Made by a program: the position numbers and the translations under genes
The notes under the pieces: model-generated
The model's database searches: none
What the model saw: only the letters and a program-made list of their open reading frames with translations
Told to the model about the DNA's origin: nothing
In this document: piece by piece, positions 26,021 to 35,659 of the stretch
Position numbering within the stretch: position 1 is the stretch's first letter
Layout: each line of letters starts with the position of its first letter
DNA from: Welwitschia mirabilis
Taxonomy: Eukaryota > Gnetophyta > Gnetopsida > Welwitschiales
DNA: 64,000 nucleotides
Assembly (NCBI GenBank): GCA_051453625.1
Contig: JBOZIK010000001.1
Location: forward strand, 49,404,588 to 49,468,587
Direction of reading: 5' to 3'

Positions 26021-26376
26021 NNNNNNNNNNNNNNNNNNNNNNNNNNNNNNNNNNNNNNNNNNNNNNNNNNNNNNNNNNNNNNNNNNNNNNNNNNNNNNNN
26101 NNNNNNNNNNNNNNNNNNNNNNNNNNNNNNNNNNNNNNNNNNNNNNNNNNNNNNNNNNNNNNNNNNNNNNNNNNNNNNNNNNNNNNNNNNNNNNNNNNNN
26201 NNNNNNNNNNNNNNNNNNNNNNNNNNNNNNNNNNNNNNNNNNNNNNNNNNNNNNNNNNNNNNNNNNNNNNNNNNNNNNNNNNNNNNNNNNNNNNNNNNNN
26301 NNNNNNNNNNNNNNNNNNNNNNNNNNNNNNNNNNNNNNNNNNNNNNNNNNNNNNNNNNNNNNNNNNNNNNNNNNNN
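26021..26376. other. Assembly gap (356 N)
   Basis: Gap inside the right gypsy LTR. The left LTR at about 15965-16060 supplies the expected content. Open frames spanning it are artefacts. Confidence 0.95.
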
Positions 26377-29300
26377 TAGCCTTTAGCATGAATACCATAG
26401 TGTAGATTATAGTGGACCTTCTTCTCCTTATTATGTCCTTACTTCTTAGCTCATACATGTCTGTATTAAAGTGAAAGAATTTTCGATTCACTCCCATCTT
26501 TATTAGTATTGTACATATATGTGATGCTTGATCATCTTCGTATATGTCGGAGTACATTTTTCATGTGCAAAATCTATGTGATTCATTATATTTTTATAGC
26601 ACTTTATTATGATGTGATATTTTGGATGTGCTTTATATTACTTAGCTTGTGTGCTTATTTTTCTTTACAATTTGTAAATTTAATAAGAAATCAATGAAAT
26701 TTTTATTGTGCTTTATATTACTTTGCTCTCTTTTTAAAATAGTGAATGAAATTTAACATTAGGTGTTTCGATAATAAGTTTAATACCACATGCTACAGAA
26801 AAACATCTAGATTCTTAGCAAGATTCACTGCTCTTATCATCGTCACTTGCATGAAATGTACAAGGAGACTAGTTGGGGAGTGTGATGAAGTCTAAAATTT
26901 TGATAAAATAAGATATTAAAAGATATAATTTTTCATTATTTTAAAGCTATAATATTGCACTTAGAGTTATTTTTATACTTTTATAGAGATAAAAGCATGA
27001 CATCAACACATATCAGAGCCAATCAAGACATTATTAAATTAAAAATCTACATTCTGGGAGCCATAACTCAGTCATTTCTTATCATTTATGAGTCAATTTT
27101 GATGTTTTCATGTAATATCAATTATATGCGATGTAAGTGACTCAATTTACATTTTGGAAGTTTTGGTGGTTATTCTAATAACCACTTGTGGTGTTGTAAC
27201 ACTATTCTCCAATGTATTTTGGTGCTACCACACCATACAACATTTTTCACATTACAGGCATGAAACGGATGAGGAAGTTTGGAAGTTTTTCCACCTACCT
27301 CACCTAAAACTAATCCTTGTAAATCTATATAATTACCTTCTCAATTCCATATTAGATATGACTGCTAAGATACTCATTTCATGCCATTTTTATGCTTCGT
27401 TTGCATTTGAAAGAGTTCTGGCCATATCTCTATCTTTCATTTCTTATCTTTCAAGTTGATTTTTTGTATTTTTCAACTTTGAAAGCCTTCTTCATTATCC
27501 ATTCTCATTCACTGCAACATTATACACTCATTCTCATCCTCTCACATCCTCTCACATTCATTTTTCATCTCATTTATCTCATTTTCATCCATCTAGAGGG
27601 CATTGTAGGATGGTGAAGTATAGGTGACCAGGTAGTGCAAGAGGAGGGGAAGGCATAAGATCTTATAAGAATCTGGATTCAAAGAATACTGGAAAGTCTT
27701 ATGATTGCATCTGAAATTAATAATAGTTCTTTTCACTTATGCTCTTATGATCATATCTATATGATTTGCTCATTCTCGTTATACATCCCTTTTGATTCGA
27801 TTTACACTTTTTATAGCATGTTGAATATTTAGTAATAATAGAATTGTTATAAATTTAATACATATCATAGAATTCTCTGCTATGGCATGGTTAGTGATTC
27901 TATGTCAAATTAAGCATGTGTTTTTGCTCTCTTCTCTCTTTTTTCCTCTTTTTTTCTTATTTCTTCTAATACCATTCTCTCACCCTTTCTTTTGAAGTAG
28001 TAAATGATGAATTCTTCTTCTCCTCTTTCGAATAGCATAAGTTTAGAATGGATATTTGTAATATACTTAAATCTAAGTTTGAAATATTTGTTTTTCCATT
28101 AGTTTTTTCCACTTTCCTTTCCCTTTCGATATGAGGTAAAAACTAGTGAATTTGAGTGCTTGTTTTGACCATAACTCTTTTTTCGTAACTTCAATTGCTC
28201 AAAACTTTGTTAGTAGATTCCTCTCTCGATTTTCAAATCATTTCACCATTTATTTAAAAGCTTTTTCATATAGTCAGTCAAATCCCCAATTGGATCTCTA
28301 AAATTCCATTTTTTATTGTTTATAATTGAGTTGCAAGTTGTTTTAGAATTTTTCTAAATCTGCAAATTTTTAGGGATTTTCCATTTTTTCCCAAAGTAAA
28401 TTTCCTGGTCATCATTACCATGTTTTTTAAAGTTAAGATCTAAAGTTTTAGTATTTTTTGAATACTTTTAGAATACGAAATCTATTTTTTTCCTCAAGTT
28501 TTCTAGGCTTTATAAAATTCTTTATCAAAGTAGGGTTGACTGTATTTTTTGTAGATTCTTCTTAAGGTCTATTTCCTAATGGTTTTACTTGATCCAACTT
28601 GATCTTAAATATTTAATTCTAAAGATTTTTGGATAGTCTTGAAAAGTGATAAGTCCTTTTTTTTAAAGTTTATTTCTTACTTTTCTCACTTCTTCTCCTT
28701 CTTCTAGTCAAAATATTGCAAAATGAACTAGGTTTTCGTTTGATAGAAAAAACATATACATGTTGGTTTTTAATCAATTGGTTATTGATTTATAACAAAA
28801 ATACATGTCCATTTTTAATCAATTAGTTAGTGATTTATAATCTCTGATAATCTGACTTATATGTTACAACACTTTTATAACTCATTTTATTACAACACTT
28901 TTATAACTCATTTTAAGCCTAACTAAGTGTTATCTTTCAAGTCAAATACATTGAAATTTAGTAAAAATATTATTAAGATCAAGTAATCTGCTATATTCAT
29001 TTTGAGAATCATGTTTTCAAAGTGCTATCTTTTGATTCTAGGATAAGGTATAATTAGTAAAGTTTGGAATAAGAATTTTGAATGAATCATACATATTCAT
29101 TTTAAATTATTTTGATTAGTGAACTTTTCAAGAAATATTATTTTTGTATAATAATAGATTAAGTTAGTTTTAATCACTTCAACTCTATTTATCATTCATT
29201 TGAGTTATGGCTGATACTTTAGAGTAGTAGTAAATGTTTATCAAAGATTATTTCTTTCTTACTCATTATAGTTTTCTTTTTACATCTCATGAAATTAAGC

Positions 29301-29655
29301 TTTTACACATATAATTCTCAAAGATTATTATACATCATGTGCTTTGATTAAATGAATGTCACTGGTATCTATTGTTAATGAACAGTTATTTTATCATGTA
29401 AAGTGACAGTTTGATAAGACAATGTACAATATTTTTCTTATGATTATATACCAAGTCCATCAGTTTGATACTCATGTGCTTTCACTATCTATGAAATNNN
29501 NNNNNNNATTTAATCTAAGAGATTTATTTATACTTTATTTTGAACTATTTATGCTTTACTTCTTTTCCTTAGGTTAATTTATTATGTTAAGTACACAGTT
29601 CATTTTGTAAAGGCTTAGAGCAGGATATCCTACATTTTAAAAATTGAGTTTATCA

Positions 29656-31310
29656 TTTTGTGAGCTCTTAGGGGGTGAGAAAAGCCTCTTACATTTTGCA
29701 GGTAGATTTTCATGATGAAGACAATATGATGGCTTTATAACTACAAATACTAATGCTTAGCTTTTAAAATGCCTACATCTCCATTAGAAGGCGGGGTACG
29801 AACAAATGTTTTCTATGTTGTTTTTCCACAAATCCCTTCTTAGTAAAATCAACATAGTAGTGCTTCATTTTATCCATTTTTGATGTGGAAGACTAATTAG
29901 AAGAAACAACATTGCCTAAATTGGATACCTATGTGAATAAAGGATTTGGTTGAGAGCCTTTACCATTACAAGAAGGAGTTTAAAGAAATAATAGATTCCC
30001 TCTATTCCACTTATTTTCCTTTAATTAACATTTAAGCATTGCTCTACACTTAACATCGTCCATTAGAAGAAGAGGACGAGATTTAGAGTCTTTTTCATTA
30101 ATAGATAGGATTTTGGTGCCTCTAAAGCCTTGGTTCTAGCATCTGGGGAATTTCAAGCTTTGTGTTTCTTGTACCTAGCTTCCTTTGCCACAGACATGAA
30201 GCGCATAGCTTGATTATATTTCTTTTCTAGACAATATTAATAGTAGTTAGGGATGGAGAAGTAAAGAAAGTTTGTAGTTCAATGACAACCTTTGGTCTCA
30301 ATCTCAATTTCATTGGGATGAGGCTTCATCAAGTGTATGTCAATGAGTGCTTTTCTTATGGATCTCTCATGAACCCGTTGAGTGATCGTAATTTTTGAAC
30401 TTAACTAATTAATGCTATTACTTCATGTAGCATGTAGTTAAAAAAAGAAAGGAAAATTTAAAAACTTAACCCAAACAAGTGTGACATCTTTTGAAATAGT
30501 TTCTAGGTTGAACGGAATAAATCATGATCTCAAAACAAGATATGAATATTCAATTCTCTAAAACTTCACTTGATGCACTTTGTCATGTTATTCATCAAGT
30601 TCTTGCATCAAAGAGCATGTGATGTTCCCTGGTTACTAAACAAAAGCTACCTAATCTTGTACTTTTTGGATGATTGGAATACTATTTGTTGAAAACACTC
30701 ACTGTGAAACATTTTTTGAACTCATGAATGCTATCTTAAAAAAGTAATGCCATAAGAGAAATGGAGATCTTACCTCTTCCCCCACTAGTAGAGTAAGGCA
30801 ACAAGCTCATTTTGATGTCATTCATAGCATCCACAGTTAAGTCAAATCCTCTACTCACAATTGCAAAAGCTAAAAGAGTGATAATGAATGAGTTAATAGC
30901 ATTTGTGGATTCAATTGTCTCATTATTTAAACATTGGCTCTTATTGCTGTCGTTTCATTAACCATCAATAAATGCCCTTGAAAGGACATTAATAGACACA
31001 TTTAAAACCTTACTCACCATGAAAAGTAATGAATTCCTCCTAATACAAATGAAAAGAAGACTAGAGCTATTAATCTCAAATATTTATTCTAGATTCTTAT
31101 CTATAAAATATATTTATTAATCCAACTTAAAACAATCTTAAGTTAAGTTATTAAATGGACAATAGTGTTAAAAGGCTGCAAAGAAGCCTTCCTGATTTAG
31201 GAAAAGATCTTACATAATGACATAAGAATTTTTTATGAAATAAATATACGTATTTATTGGAAAATCAATAAATCAGACTATTATATCTACGTAATGAGGT
31301 ATGAAAGTAG
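29656..31310. other. Decayed sequence, no gene recognised
   Basis: Beyond the gypsy LTR. On the minus strand short coding-like runs appear (for example near 30150-30330) but no domain can be named. It may be the 5' part of the copia relic that follows or an older insertion. Confidence 0.4.
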
Positions 31311-32200
31311 TGATTTTTCTTTTCTCTCAATTCATGCCTATGACATGTTGATAACTAGAACTAGCAAGGAATCCTATGAAAATTAAAAAGACACTTGAAC
31401 AAGAGTTTATCATAAAGGATATAGATATGAAAAGAAAATCCTAGGTATATCTATGGGGAAAAATTAATGAAGGAAACCCTTGTTCTGATAACAAAGTATG
31501 TAAAACAAAAGTTACAAAGATTTTAAATGATTAAAGAAAATATTGCAAAGAAAGAACAAAATGGACAAATTTTCTTAGGCATGTAGAGTGGAAACTTTGA
31601 TGCATGTTATGATATGCACACGCTTAAGTATTGCATATGTAGTTGAAAAAGTTAGTTGTTATATGAGAAATCTAGGGAAAAGGCATTGGAAGAAGTAAAA
31701 TAAATTCCTTGTTATTTAAAAGATAAACCACTTCTCAATGTTTGAATGAATCTAATTGGTCACTACAAGGTTTTGTGGATTCAGATAGGGATGGGGATAC
31801 AGATAACCAAGAAAATAGAACTAGTTATATTTTCAGGGTAGCAAGAGAAGCTATAAGCTCTAGTTCTAAGGTCGAAGATGTGACAACCATTTTGACCACA
31901 GAAGCAAAATATATGACTACTAAAGAAGTTTATGAATATTACATATATCTTCAAAGATTGTTAGAATATTTACATGTGCAACAAAAGAAGTATAATTTGT
32001 TTAGAGAGAATTATAGGTAATATGTATTGCACAAAATCCAACTTTGCACTTACAAATGAAGCATATTCAAATCAAATACCATCTCATGAAGCAAATGGTG
32101 GATAGTAGACAAGTGAAAGCTGATAAGGCTAAAACTTAAAAAAAATTCAGTAGAGATGTTTATTAAATCTTAGTTAGTAAAGAAAATAATGCTTTATGAG
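31311..32200 (+). pseudogene. Ty1/copia RT-RNase H relic
   Basis: A segment near 31340 (HAYDMLITRTSKE) corresponds to the YVDDMLIAG catalytic region with the DD pair degraded. The open part 31742-32020 is copia RNase H: SLQGFVDSDRDGDTDN (family: GY.D.D.AGD.D.RKSTSGY), SYIFRVAREAISSSSKVED, then TTEAKYMTTKEVYEYYIYLQRLL (family: STTEAEY.A..EA..E..WL..LL). Downstream fragments to 32170 match the H.RTKHI and EMFTK end of the domain. No LTR could be assigned. Confidence 0.75.
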
Positions 32201-32341
32201 AAAAATGTTGGTTTAAGGATTTTAAATAAACAAATGATGGCTACTAGAAGAACTTTTTAGGAATAACATATCTTATAATTACATCTATTTTGTAAAAAGT
32301 TTCAAAAGCTTCTATTTAAAAAGTATTGAAACTCTTGACTA

Positions 32342-32619
32342 TGTTGGGCCCATTACCATCACACCAAAAGCCATGACTTAGGTGGAAACTAGAACCCTTT
32401 ATAATTACCCACTTATCGGGCTGGGCATGGGGACTGCATACCCAATAACCTCCCCCTTGATTCACATGCCAAGTGCTCACATGAATAGGGAAGCCACTGA
32501 GGAGGCTCCAACATGGGTACCACATACCCAACAATCTCCCCTCGATCCACATGCCAAGTGCTCACATGAACCGGGAAGTCACCGAGGAGACTGAAACCCG
32601 AGACTAGTCAACAACTATG
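32342..32619 (-). mobile_element. TRIM copy, interrupted by gap
   Basis: Starts TGTTGGGCCCATTACC like the complete TRIM at 32983. It contains an ~86 bp partial tandem duplication (32438-32604) covering the LTR end, the polypurine tract and part of the internal region. Its right side is lost in the gap. Confidence 0.6.
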
Positions 32620-32719
32620 NNNNNNNNNNNNNNNNNNNNNNNNNNNNNNNNNNNNNNNNNNNNNNNNNNNNNNNNNNNNNNNNNNNNNNNNNNNNNNNNN
32701 NNNNNNNNNNNNNNNNNNN
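32620..32719. other. Assembly gap (100 N)
   Basis: Spacer within the TRIM cluster. The true length is unknown. Confidence 0.95.
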
Positions 32720-32809
32720 GCTACATTCGCTTTGCTCCACGACTGGCCTCCGCTCACAGTGTTTACGGACACAAGGCTTATTGCCAAAGCGTGTAAGCTC
32801 CAACGTAAT

Positions 32810-32980
32810 GCTCTGATACAAAGTGTTACGAAAATACACAATAGCAAAGTGGTTAAGGAAAGCAACAAGAGAACACAGGGACACAACAATTTACGTGGAA
32901 AACTCTAATGAGGGGAAAAACCACAGGAAAGCAATGCAGAGCTTTATTATTTTTTGTAAAGATGAACAAGCCAAGAATAG
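32810..32980 (-). repeat. Copia-type 5' LTR fragment with PBS
   Basis: On the minus strand the LTR ends ...CGTAACA and is followed by TTGTATCAGAGC (32810-32821), close to the tRNA-Met site TGGTATCAGAGC. The LTR part contains TTTACGTGGAAAAC, a stretch common in plant copia LTRs. It is cut off by the TRIM at about 32981. Confidence 0.5.
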
Positions 32981-32982
32981 GT

Positions 32983-33293
32983 TGTTGGGCCCATTACCAT
33001 CACACCAAAAGCCATGACTTAGGTGGAAACTAGAGCCCTTTATGTTTACCCACTTATCGAGCTGGGCATGGGGATTGCATACCTAACAATCTTCTCTTCG
33101 ACCCACATGCTAAGTGCTCACATGAACCAGGAAGCCACCGGGGAGACTCGAACCCGAGACCAGCTAATACCATGGCTCTGATACCAATTGTTGGGCCCAT
33201 TACCATCACACTAAGAGCCATGACTTAGGTGGAAACTGGAACCCTTTTTAATTACCCACTTGTCGGGCTAGGCATGTGGACCGCATACCAATA
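32983..33293 (-). mobile_element. Complete TRIM (terminal-repeat retrotransposon in miniature)
   Basis: Two ~105 bp LTRs (32983-33088 and 33189-33293), each starting TGTTGGGCCC, the first ending in the inverted partner CCTAACA, flank only 100 bp. On the minus strand the 5' LTR is followed by ATTGGTATCAGAGCC (33173-33187), a perfect tRNA-Met primer site. A purine tract CGAAGAGAAGAT (33089-33100) precedes the 3' LTR. No coding capacity. The internal region also contains GGGTTCGAGTC, a match to the pol III box B. Total about 310 bp. The left end of the second LTR copy is slightly eroded. Confidence 0.75.
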
Positions 33294-33429
33294 AACTATT
33301 ACCTAATCAAAGAAATTAGACATAAAGTAAAGGGACAAAAAGTGAAGTTGAAAAGTATGAAACAATGGAGAAAGTTGTGAGTGTCTCATTTTGAATTTAG
33401 TTATAAGCCTTCTGGATTTATTGTGTCTA

Positions 33430-34770
33430 ATGCCTCATGTTATGGCAAAAAAGGACATCTAGAAGTTTGAACCCAAAACATCTTAAATAGAGGACAATTG
33501 TCTCATGAGTTCAATTACTACCCCATTAACATTGATAATATGACTAACAACATAATATGGAAAAAATATATCATGTGGAAGTTATGTATGAAGGGTTGTA
33601 ATCCTTCATTAACATAACTTGTTGTTAACCTTTTAATTTGTACATGCCGCTTAAATATTCCTTGTCTTTTTTAGAGATAGGTGTCTATTATGAGTAAGTT
33701 CCTTGGTTCAAGATTTGTAACTCCCTGAGACCAAGCATAGCAAACAATGCTATGTAGATGTAAAAGAAAACAATGGATAGACGTGAGGAAGGAATATGAC
33801 ATGAATTTTGGAGGGGAATGTGAGGACTGAATGCCTTATGGTGTGTTAAGAAGGACATCCAAAGGTTCAAAATTGAAGACATCTTAAATAGAGAATATGT
33901 GTCCTCTAAGTCCAATTACTATCCCACCGACATTGATAATATGATTAACAAAATAATATGTAGAACTGCTTTGCAACCCTTTAATTAAAAAAGGGTTTTT
34001 CATTTGTTCGTCAAAAATAATAATAATAATGATATATAAAATGTATATTATGTAAGTCGTGTACAAGACATTACAATCCCTCTTTCACATAACTAGTTGT
34101 TAATCTTTGAGTTTGTGCTTGCCAAGTAAATATTCATCAACCTTTTTAAAGACGTCTTGGTTAAGATTGGTAATAGCTTTCGAGCAAGTGCAACAGAGAA
34201 TGCAAAGTACAAGAAAATAATGGACGGATATGAGAAAGGAGAAGACACAGCGTGAATTTCGGAGGGGAATGTGAGGAAGGAAGGCCTCATGATATGCCAA
34301 GGAGGACATCCAAAGGCTCGAACCCAAAACATCTTAAATAAAGGACAATTGTCCTATAAGCTCGATTACTTACCCATTGACATTAATAATAAGATTAATA
34401 ACATAATTCATAAAATTCATAAAATCTTTGTATTACCCTCTAATAAAAAAAAGTTTTCATTTTCTCATCCAAAAAATAATCATAATATGTAAAATATATA
34501 TCATATTAAAATCATGTGTGAAACGTCGCAATCCTTCATTCACATAACTAGTTGTTAATCTTTTAATTTGTACTTTTCAATTATATACTCCTTAGCTTTT
34601 TGAGAGACAGGTGTCTATTACGAGTGAGCACCCTGGTTAAGATCGGCAACGGGTTTCGACCAAGTGCAGCAGATAATGCCAAGCCAAAGCAAAAGAAAAC
34701 GACGGACATACGTGAGGAAGAAGGAGATGCGGCATCAATTACGGAGGGCGGGGCAATGTGAGCAATGAAT
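33430..34770. repeat. Three tandem copies of a 400-480 bp unit
   Basis: Units start near 33430, 33831 and 34282. Each runs from a GCCT(C/T)ATG...GGACATC segment through TTGTTAACCTTTTAATTTGT-like sequence to TTTTGGAGGGGAATGTGAGG. The third unit is GC-richer and runs directly into the promoter region of the CLE-type gene. Reading on the minus strand, each unit has a GGGTTCGAGCC-like box B trace (clearest at about 34315), so a SINE-like sequence may be part of the unit. No coding sequence. Confidence 0.75.
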
Positions 34771-34912
34771 GAATGAATGAAAACGTTTGGTGCGCGTCAC
34801 TGGGCACAAGAGAAGGCCGTGTCATGTGCAGACGCTCACTTCCATATCACAAAAATGAGACGAAAACATCCAATTTAATATAATTTCAGTGCCTTAAATC
34901 CCTGCGGAAATC

Positions 34913-34920
34913 TATAAAAT
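34913..34920 (+). promoter_or_regulatory. TATA box of CLE-type gene
   Basis: TATAAAAT in a GC-richer promoter. It predicts a transcription start near 34945 and a leader of about 210 nt before the coding start at 35158. Confidence 0.55.
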
Positions 34921-35110
34921 AGCTTACTCACAGCCTTTCCCCAACGCCCTCCAAGAGACGGCACATGGGACACCGTACTCGCTCCTTGTTATTTTATTGA
35001 CTTATTTCGCTTCGCGTTGTCATCATCGCAATTCGCAGAGTGACCCTTCTTCATGAATCTCACTTGATCACTGCTTCACTCTGCAGAGCCACTATATCAT
35101 ACCAAATGAA

Positions 35111-35158
35111 ATGAAACGATTTCATTTGATTTACAGAGGAGGGCAGAGAGCAGAGTAA
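35111..35158 (+). promoter_or_regulatory. uORF ending in the main start (TAATG)
   Basis: ATG at 35111 opens a 15-residue frame (MKRFHLIYRGGQRAE) whose stop TAA shares its last A with the CLE start ATG at 35158. Three further upstream AUGs lie at 34965 (11 codons), 35053 (4 codons) and 35106 (2 codons). Such a leader usually lowers translation of the main frame; reinitiation at TAATG is possible. Inference only. Confidence 0.45.
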
Positions 35159-35424
35159 TGTTATTGATGGAGGAGGAGAAGGCGAAGCACTACCCAAGAA
35201 ACTTGGGCGCCCTCGCTTTCGCTGTGGTTGCAGCGGCGCTGGTCATGATTGTGTTAGTTTTACTTGCAGTTCTCGTCGTCTCTGGGTATTCATATTGCAT
35301 GAGCTCTTCCAAAGTTGATGTCTCGCATTCCCAGACGATCTTCTGCAATTCTCGTCGCACCAGCAATCAGCACTTATCAGAGAAAAGGCACATTCCTGCA
35401 GGCCCAAATCCACTTCATAATTAG
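35158..35424 (+). CDS. CLE-type signalling peptide precursor
   Basis: An 88-residue, intron-less precursor. Residues 1-14 are polar, 15-43 form one long hydrophobic segment (signal peptide or signal anchor), and 44-76 are a variable spacer. The last 12 residues, 77-88, are RHIPAGPNPLHN directly before the stop. This fits the CLE consensus R-x-V/I-P-x-G-P-N/D-P-L-H-N/H, with both prolines (positions 4 and 7) that are hydroxylated in known members, and Gly6 and His11. CLE peptides are secreted ligands of LRR receptor kinases (CLV1/BAM/PXY clades) controlling meristem size and vascular or root development. The motif is of the R-class, nearest Arabidopsis CLE8-13 in wording. A second in-frame ATG at 35167 (MEEEK) could be the start; either keeps the hydrophobic segment. 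A TATA box, leader and poly(A) signal support expression. The subgroup is not assigned. Confidence 0.87.
   Translation: MLLMEEEKAKHYPRNLGALAFAVVAAALVMIVLVLLAVLVVSGYSYCMSSSKVDVSHSQTIFCNSRRTSNQHLSEKRHIPAGPNPLHN
35386..35421 (+). other. CLE dodecapeptide coding segment
   Basis: Encodes RHIPAGPNPLHN at the extreme C-terminus. The preceding Glu-Lys gives a Lys-Arg pair at the processing site, so mature peptide could start at R77 or H78. Confidence 0.85.
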
Positions 35425-35650
35425 TCCGTCAGTCAGTCGCTTTATCTGTCTCTCTCTTTTTCTCTCTTTCGATCTCTTCTTGTCTGTAATGTTGAGTTGG
35501 GATTGCAATGTGCAGGCCGCAGTGGCCAATTGTTTTTATCTGTTGTGGTGTCTGTCAGTGACTAAAGTCGAACGTCATCTTCTTGGAAAGAGTTGTTATC
35601 ATGTGAAGAGCAACTTGCTCTTCTGCGATGCAGTCTGAATTTGTTTATAT

Positions 35651-35656
35651 AATAAA
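35651..35656 (+). terminator. Poly(A) signal of CLE-type gene
   Basis: AATAAA (in ATATAATAAAAAAAC) 227 bp after the stop codon, after a CT-rich 3' UTR. Plausible near-upstream element for cleavage. Confidence 0.45.
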
Positions 35657-35659
35657 AAA

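Larger units (their letters stand above)
14846..29655 (+). mobile_element. Ty3/gypsy element with ~5 kb LTRs
   Basis: Two long direct repeats (14846-20054, 24604-29655) flank 4.5 kb holding broken gag, protease, RT and RNase H in gypsy order, plus only the C-terminus of integrase. A polypurine tract AGGAGGGA (24596-24603) precedes TGTTGGC, the start of the right LTR. The LTR ends in TCA. After the left LTR a degraded site near 20057-20080 resembles the tRNA-Asp primer site used by Athila/Tat-type elements. The gag and RT wording is closest to the Athila/Tat branch from memory. LTRs longer than the coding part are unusual. The left LTR lacks its first ~250 bp, where the LARD-like element abuts. 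Confidence 0.75.
24604..29655 (+). repeat. Right (3') LTR of gypsy element
   Basis: Starts TGTTGGC and ends TTGAGTTTATCA. It includes a GA microsatellite at 24664-24693, a TATA box at 24977, gaps at 26021-26376 and 29498-29507, and the open frame at 25437. Divergence from the left LTR is high by eye, so the insertion is old. Confidence 0.75.

Noticed and set aside
32982-33190. Intact tRNA gene at the GGGTTCGAGTC match
   Set aside because: No cloverleaf can be drawn; the segment is the internal part of a TRIM.
35315-35638. 107-codon frame overlapping the CLE gene in another frame
   Set aside because: It overlaps the CLE coding end and 3' UTR, has no conserved feature and no leader; the CLE frame explains the locus.
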